A stretch of DNA of 18,579 nucleotides from an uncultured Prevotella sp. (GTDB lineage Bacteria; Bacteroidota; Bacteroidia; Bacteroidales; Bacteroidaceae), in contig CAKPWR010000054.1 of the NCBI GenBank assembly GCA_934196725.1, forward strand, positions 1 through 18,579, given 5' to 3'. Under the pieces are notes generated by a model that had not been told where the DNA came from, did not search any database, and saw only the letters and a program-made list of their open reading frames with translations. The first letter of the stretch is position 1, and each line of letters starts with the position of its first letter. The position numbers and the translations under genes are program-made. Shown here in pieces: positions 15,441-18,579 of the stretch.

Positions 15441-15468
15441 AATAATGCCAATATTAAAATTATAGCTG

Positions 15469-15499
15469 CAAATATAATAAAAAAGCGACAAACGACAAA
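15469..15499 (-). promoter_or_regulatory. Promoter of the sppA operon
   Basis: TTTG (15499-15496), 19-bp spacer, TATATTTG (15476-15469) on the minus strand, with a predicted leader of about 25 nt. Confidence 0.78.
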
Positions 15500-15562
15500 G
15501 AGATTTGGACAAAATAACCGAAATTTGTTGAAAATATAACATAGTATTAACAAAAAAATGCG

Positions 15563-15570
15563 TATCTTTG
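15563..15570 (+). promoter_or_regulatory. Possible -7 box of the esterase gene
   Basis: TATCTTTG on the plus strand, 32 bp before the esterase ATG, fits TAnnTTTG. No TTTG occurs at the 19-21 bp distance upstream, so activator dependence or a false match are both possible. Confidence 0.5.
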
Positions 15571-15602
15571 CCGGAGATTTAAGAAACTAATAAGATAAGA
15601 CA

Positions 15603-17012
15603 ATGAAAAAGATGGTTATTTCTTCTGTGCTGATGTTATGCGCTTTGTCTGCATTGGCACAATCTACAGCCCGCAAATTCGTACTGAAAAACAGTGCTGA
15701 CGGTCAGAGCGAGCTGACTTGTTATTTACCTCAGAATCCTACAGGTCGTGCTGTGGTTGATTGTCCTGGTGGTGGCTATTCCCATCTGGCAATGGATCAT
15801 GAGGGTCATCAGTGGGCGGAATATTTCAACAAGCAGGGTATTGCTTTCTTTGTGTTGAAGTATCGTATGCCTAAGGGCGACCGTAACATTCCTTTGAGTG
15901 ATGCCTATCAGGCTATGCGCACGGTTCGTGACAGTGCTGCTGTCTGGCATATCAATAAGGAGGATGTGGGAATCATGGGCTTCTCGGCTGGTGGTCATCT
16001 GGCTTCTTCTGTCAGCACGCATGCTGAGTATGATGCCCGTCCTGATTTCTCTATTCTCTTCTATCCGGTCATTTCCATGGATGAGCGCATCACCCATAAG
16101 GGTTCCTGCGTCAATTTCCTGGGTGAGGAGCGTAAGACCAATCCTCAGCTGGTGAAGGAATGGTCTAATGATAAGGCTGTTCGCCGTCATCTTACTCCCC
16201 GTGCCATCATCCTGATGTCGAGTGATGATGAGGTGGTTCCGCCGGTTACCAATGGTGTGGCTTATTATTCTGCCATGCGGAATGAGGGTAATGAATGTAC
16301 GATGCATGTCTATCCTACCTGTGGTCATGGCTGGGGCTTCCGTGATGCAGCTCACGGTTTCCCTTATCACGAGCAGATGTTGAACGACCTTACTTCCTGG
16401 CTGAATCATTTCCAGGGTCCAAAGGAGGATGCGGTCCGTGTGGCTTGTATCGGTAATTCCATCACTGATGGCTATGGTATAGGAATGGCACCTGTCAAGG
16501 GATATCCTGCCGTTCTGCAGAAGAAGTTGGGTGATGGCTATCAGGTGAAGAACTTTGGCGTTTCTGCCCGTACCATGATGAATAAGGGTGACTTGCCTTA
16601 CATGAACGAACTGGCATGGAGAGATGCGAAGGCTTTCAATCCAAACATTGTGGTTGTCAAGTTGGGAACCAATGACAGCAAGACTCGTAATTGGGCGCAC
16701 GGAGCAGATGAATATCGCCAGAGCATGCAGGCGATGATAGATACCTTGAAGGCATTGCCAAGTAAGCCGAAAATCTATCTCTGTTCTCCGATTCCAGCCT
16801 TTAAGGACACTTGGACTATCAGCGATAGTGTGATTATGAATGGCGAAATGCCAGTCATCAAGAAACTCGCCAAGAAGAATAAGTGCCAGTTCATCGATCT
16901 CCATACTTCATACACCTATGGTGATATGATGCTGAAGGATGGTATTCATCCGAATGCCAAGGGAGCGGAGAAGATGGCAAATATCATTTTTGAAGCTATT
17001 GAGAAAAAATAA
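15603..17012 (+). CDS. Secreted two-domain esterase: alpha/beta hydrolase fused to SGNH/GDSL esterase
   Basis: 469 aa with a signal peptide (to about residue 19, ALAQS). Domain 1 (about 25-272) is an alpha/beta hydrolase of the BD-FAE/acetyl-esterase type: oxyanion-loop CPGGGY at 54-59, nucleophile Ser128 in GFSAGGH, acid Asp in SSDDEVVPP (206-214), and His242 in CGHGWGF. Domain 2 (about 278-469) is an SGNH hydrolase with all four blocks: GNSITDGYG at 284-292 (Ser287), the Gly in NFGVSA, GTND at 355-358, and DGIHPN at 446-451 (Asp446, His449). Both active sites look intact. Such enzymes remove acetyl or feruloyl groups from xylan or pectin; the exact targets are not readable here. It diverges from sppA and ends at a strong terminator. 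Confidence 0.9.
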   Translation: MKKMVISSVLMLCALSALAQSTARKFVLKNSADGQSELTCYLPQNPTGRAVVDCPGGGYSHLAMDHEGHQWAEYFNKQGIAFFVLKYRMPKGDRNIPLSDAYQAMRTVRDSAAVWHINKEDVGIMGFSAGGHLASSVSTHAEYDARPDFSILFYPVISMDERITHKGSCVNFLGEERKTNPQLVKEWSNDKAVRRHLTPRAIILMSSDDEVVPPVTNGVAYYSAMRNEGNECTMHVYPTCGHGWGFRDAAHGFPYHEQMLNDLTSWLNHFQGPKEDAVRVACIGNSITDGYGIGMAPVKGYPAVLQKKLGDGYQVKNFGVSARTMMNKGDLPYMNELAWRDAKAFNPNIVVVKLGTNDSKTRNWAHGADEYRQSMQAMIDTLKALPSKPKIYLCSPIPAFKDTWTISDSVIMNGEMPVIKKLAKKNKCQFIDLHTSYTYGDMMLKDGIHPNAKGAEKMANIIFEAIEKK

Positions 17013-17049
17013 AAGGTATAAGAGCTGCTGACTCTGATACCTTCATTTT

Positions 17050-17101
17050 ATAGGGGCATCTTTGTTTCTTTAGTAGAGACAGAGGTGTCCCTATTGTTTT
17101 T
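17050..17101 (+). terminator. Intrinsic terminator after the esterase gene
   Basis: A long hairpin with arms 17050-17068 and 17076-17094 (mostly Watson-Crick with several G-U pairs) is followed by TGTTTTT on the plus strand. It has no T run on the minus strand, so it should act only in the esterase direction. Confidence 0.8.
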
Positions 17102-17136
17102 ATGAGCCACAAAAAAAATAAAAAGAGGGATTTTGT

Positions 17137-17166
17137 AAAATGAACCAAAATGAACCAAAATGAACC
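17137..17166. repeat. Three perfect tandem copies of a 10-bp unit
   Basis: The unit AAAATGAACC occurs three times with no spacer, ending 5 bp before the left inverted repeat. The 10-bp period equals about one helical turn, so bound proteins would sit on one face. Function unknown. Confidence 0.85.
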
Positions 17167-17171
17167 AATTT

Positions 17172-17192
17172 TTCTGAATCTCTACATAAGAG
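17172..17192. repeat. Left inverted repeat of the invertible promoter segment
   Basis: A 21-bp arm that is a perfect reverse complement of 17355-17375. The arm holds its own dyad: ATCTCT and AGAGAT around ACATA (17178-17194). Similarity to the right arm continues imperfectly inward for about 12 bp. Confidence 0.9.
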
Positions 17193-17306
17193 ATACGGAA
17201 ATTCCGAAAACCTTTTATCTATCAACGACTTAGGAGATTGTGTGTGAAAAGAATAGTAAAAAATGTTGATTTTCGTAGAATGATATTAATTTTTTAACAC
17301 GCATAA

Positions 17307-17338
17307 TTTGCTTGTTTCCAACATTTTTCGTATTTTTG
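17307..17338 (+). promoter_or_regulatory. Consensus promoter inside the invertible segment
   Basis: TTTG (17307-17310), 20-bp spacer, TATTTTTG (17331-17338) on the plus strand. It predicts a start near 17342 and a leader of about 260 nt before the gene at 17606. Confidence 0.85.
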
Positions 17339-17354
17339 CAGTGAGTTTCTGTGC

Positions 17355-17375
17355 CTCTTATGTAGAGATTCAGAA
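17355..17375. repeat. Right inverted repeat of the invertible promoter segment
   Basis: 21 bp, perfect reverse complement of 17172-17192. It lies just downstream of the predicted transcription start, so the repeat would be part of the leader RNA in the ON state. Confidence 0.9.
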
Positions 17376-17605
17376 GAAATGGGAGTGATTTAGGGAAGGG
17401 TTTTGAAGCCAAAGGAATCGGACAGCTAATCATTCCAAGGGTTGCAGACTATCACGCTCTTGGGTCAGGAGTACGTCTGTGATTAGAGGTTTCCGTTATA
17501 GGGAAATAGACTAACCAACCCTTTCTTGCCAAGTGTTTTGAAACATGGTTTCACGACACGGGGGAATGAGTATTGTATCCTGACCGTAAAACAAAAAAAT
17601 GAACA
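17376..17605 (+). promoter_or_regulatory. Long structured 5' leader of the UpxY-type gene
   Basis: No gene is visible here. The RNA could fold into a multi-branch structure: an outer helix 17394-17402 with 17517-17525, an inner helix 17426-17432 with 17480-17486 extended by 17445-17449 with 17475-17479, a small hairpin 17490-17494 with 17502-17506, and a later hairpin 17539-17544 with 17548-17553. In Bacteroides the UpxY protein acts through the leader of its own locus to prevent early termination, so this is the expected target. Folds were found by eye, without energy calculation. Confidence 0.55.
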
Positions 17606-18151
17606 ATGTCACAACTAGATAATGGGAAGAATTGGTACGCTTTCAAGATATTTTTTGGTAAAGGAAAGCCTATCAAGGCTTATTTCGTTACCAAAGGGAT
17701 AGAGCATATTTATGATGTGAAACAAGAATATTGGGACAAGAATAAGAAAAAGAGTGTGGTGAAGGAAGTTCCTATTATGCCATCTCTCATTCTTTTCCGT
17801 ACCACGAAAATAGAAGCCGAAGAGACAGAACGTAAGTTTCTCAATAAAGTGATGCTCTATCGTGGCAAAAATTCTGAGAACTTGAAAGAACCTTCTAAAA
17901 TTTCAGAACGTGAAGTGAAAATCTTCAATATTGTTGCAACTTCTGGTGTAGAAGGACTTGATTTTTACGATGAGTATAATCCGAAGTTTACCAAAGGCGA
18001 CAAGTTCCGAGTCATAGAAGGTCCTCTGAAAGGAGCGGAAGGCTATATTGTTCGCATCAAGAAGGATCATAAACTTTATGTGAGTATCAAGGGCTTGTGT
18101 GCTGTCACGACAGGATATATCCCCAAAGCATTCTTACAGAAAATAGAATAG
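17606..18151 (+). CDS. UpxY-type NusG-like transcription antiterminator
   Basis: 181 aa NusG paralog. The N-terminal NGN domain runs from about 9 to 108: NWYAFKIFFGKGKPIKAYF at 9-27, then MPSLILFR at 58-65 in the place of the MPGYVFVR strand of NusG/UpxY proteins. A KOW motif follows at about 128-160 (FTKGDKFRVIEGPLKGAEGY). UpxY proteins bind paused RNA polymerase and allow it through the leader of their own capsule operon. The family is about 170-180 aa, so this is full length. It follows a probable invertible promoter and a 230-nt structured leader, the standard head of a Bacteroides capsule locus. The start at 17606 is preceded by an out-of-frame ATG at 17599. No upxZ-like gene follows directly. 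Confidence 0.88.
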   Translation: MSQLDNGKNWYAFKIFFGKGKPIKAYFVTKGIEHIYDVKQEYWDKNKKKSVVKEVPIMPSLILFRTTKIEAEETERKFLNKVMLYRGKNSENLKEPSKISEREVKIFNIVATSGVEGLDFYDEYNPKFTKGDKFRVIEGPLKGAEGYIVRIKKDHKLYVSIKGLCAVTTGYIPKAFLQKIE

Positions 18152-18189
18152 AGTATATGGATTGGCGATGAGATTACCTTAAAGGTTGA

Positions 18190-18241
18190 GAACAGAGAAA
18201 TGGGGAATAAACTTCATTTAAACCAATAAAATTACGCTGTT
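18190..18241 (+). repeat. 52-bp direct repeat, copy 1
   Basis: Matches 18398-18449 at 51 of 52 positions (A versus T at the 17th base). It begins 38 bp after the upxY stop. No promoter or start codon is attached to this copy. Confidence 0.95.
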
Positions 18242-18298
18242 GTTCCTTTATTGACAGTTTGAAGTAAAAAGAAAGTACTTACGATGTCCCTCGAAGGT

Positions 18299-18325
18299 AT
18301 CTGCGTAATTTGCGCCATCTGCGTG
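18299..18325. repeat. Three imperfect 9-bp tandem units
   Basis: ATCTGCGTA, ATTTGCGCC and ATCTGCGTG stand end to end. Similar strings are, from memory, common between genes in Prevotella and Bacteroides; no function is assigned. Confidence 0.6.
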
Positions 18326-18359
18326 AGATTAAGACATTTAGCAAAAACTCCTCCCAAAA

Positions 18360-18391
18360 TTTGGTGGTTTCATCAAAAACTCTTATATTTG
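18360..18391 (+). promoter_or_regulatory. Promoter of the nucleotidyltransferase gene
   Basis: TTTG (18360-18363), 20-bp spacer, TATATTTG (18384-18391) on the plus strand. Transcription should start near 18396, so the second 52-bp repeat forms the whole leader. Confidence 0.82.
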
Positions 18392-18397
18392 CACTGT

Positions 18398-18449
18398 GAA
18401 CAGAGAAATGGGGTATAAACTTCATTTAAACCAATAAAATTACGCTGTT
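18398..18449 (+). repeat. 52-bp direct repeat, copy 2 (leader of the nucleotidyltransferase gene)
   Basis: Second copy of the element at 18190-18241. It begins at about the predicted transcript start and ends immediately before the ATG at 18450. Confidence 0.95.
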
Positions 18450-18579
18450 ATGATTAGTAAGAATGTACAAAATATGATTCCAAAGATACAATATTTCTTT
18501 GATAGCCAGCCAATAACAAAGGCTTGGCTCTTTGGTTCATGCTCACGAGGAGAAGAAACTACTGATAGTGACATAGACA
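18450..18579 (+). CDS. MNT-type nucleotidyltransferase domain protein, N-terminal part only
   Basis: The reading frame from ATG 18450 runs open to the window edge (43 codons). The visible part ends in AWLFGSCSRGEETTDSDID, the signature of minimal nucleotidyltransferases (GS-x-RG-E followed by SDxD, where the two Asp bind Mg). Such proteins often pair with a HEPN-domain partner as MNT/HEPN toxin-antitoxin modules, in which the MNT protein AMPylates and silences the HEPN RNase. The partner, if any, is beyond the window. The gene has its own consensus promoter and lies in the position where upxZ stands in B. fragilis capsule loci. The right end is truncated by the window, not by mutation. Confidence 0.85.
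   Translation, partial: MISKNVQNMIPKIQYFFDSQPITKAWLFGSCSRGEETTDSDID

Larger units (their letters stand above)
17172..17375 (+). promoter_or_regulatory. Probable invertible promoter segment controlling the UpxY-type gene
   Basis: A 162-bp unique segment is bounded by perfect 21-bp inverted repeats and contains one full consensus promoter on the plus strand (17307-17338), currently aimed at the upxY-like gene at 17606. In Bacteroides, capsule loci begin with such recombinase-inverted promoters followed by a structured leader and upxY. The as-read state would be ON; inversion would aim the promoter back at the esterase gene. Inversion itself is inferred; no recombinase gene is in the window. 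Confidence 0.8.
18152..18449 (+). other. Gene-free spacer between upxY and the nucleotidyltransferase gene
   Basis: I see no gene here. The stretch contains two copies of a 52-bp element, a three-unit 9-bp imperfect tandem repeat and the promoter for the next gene. No intrinsic terminator follows upxY, so its transcript may continue rightward. Confidence 0.7.

Noticed and set aside
15726..16904. A 392-codon minus-strand open frame opposite the esterase
   Set aside because: The plus-strand protein has two intact esterase active sites and a signal peptide; the opposite frame gives a His/Ile/Arg-rich sequence with no recognisable domain.
17137..17166. The three 10-bp tandem units as a CRISPR-like array
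   Set aside because: There are no spacers between units, the units are too short and no cas genes are present.
17230..17433. A 67-codon minus-strand frame across the invertible segment
   Set aside because: It crosses the right inverted repeat and the consensus promoter, has no start signal and no known motif.
18190..18449. The 52-bp repeats as the ends of an insertion sequence
   Set aside because: They are direct rather than inverted, and only 156 bp lies between them with no transposase frame or target-site duplication.

Overview
The window looks like a chromosomal segment of a Bacteroidales bacterium, most likely Prevotella/Segatella (S. copri-like). Three things point there. Almost every promoter I can place has the Bacteroidetes form TTTG-N19/20-TAnnTTTG rather than an E. 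coli -35/-10. Shine-Dalgarno signals are mostly absent. The gene set and order (sppA-lpxK-pnp-thiL, thyX, GH28 and GH5 enzymes, a UpxY-type NusG paralog) is typical of that group. The species is an inference.

Layout. (1) 1-5438, minus strand: the SRP (4.5S) RNA running off the left edge, mutS2, a thiE-like gene and thiD, and a secreted GH5 glucanase closed by a strong terminator. (2) 5549-7195, minus strand: a radical SAM/SPASM protein, two near-identical tRNA-Ser(UGA) units duplicated in tandem with their own promoters and terminators, and a candidate small RNA. (3) 7196-10473: thyX diverging from trmO; trmO converges on a secreted GH28 pectinase; then tRNA-Phe. (4) 10566-15440, minus strand: a probable sppA-lpxK-pnp-thiL operon read from one consensus promoter and closed by a terminator that touches the tRNA-Phe promoter. 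(5) 15603-17012, plus strand: a secreted two-domain esterase (alpha/beta hydrolase plus SGNH) with a terminator. (6) 17102-18579, plus strand: an accessory region with a probable invertible promoter, a structured leader, a upxY-type antiterminator gene, a duplicated 52-bp leader element, and the start of an MNT nucleotidyltransferase gene running off the right edge.

How the genes work together. Much of the left and centre is housekeeping: thiamine (thiD, a ThiE relative, thiL), dTMP (thyX), purine salvage (pnp), lipid A (lpxK), signal-peptide turnover (sppA), tRNA modification (trmO), and recombination/ribosome quality control (mutS2). Interspersed are exported plant-polysaccharide enzymes (GH5, GH28, esterase). 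The most interesting part is 17172-17375: a perfect 21-bp inverted repeat enclosing one full consensus promoter that currently points at a UpxY-like gene. That is the architecture of phase-variable capsule loci in Bacteroides, so the right edge is probably the regulatory head of a phase-variable surface polysaccharide locus. The locus itself and the recombinase are outside the window.
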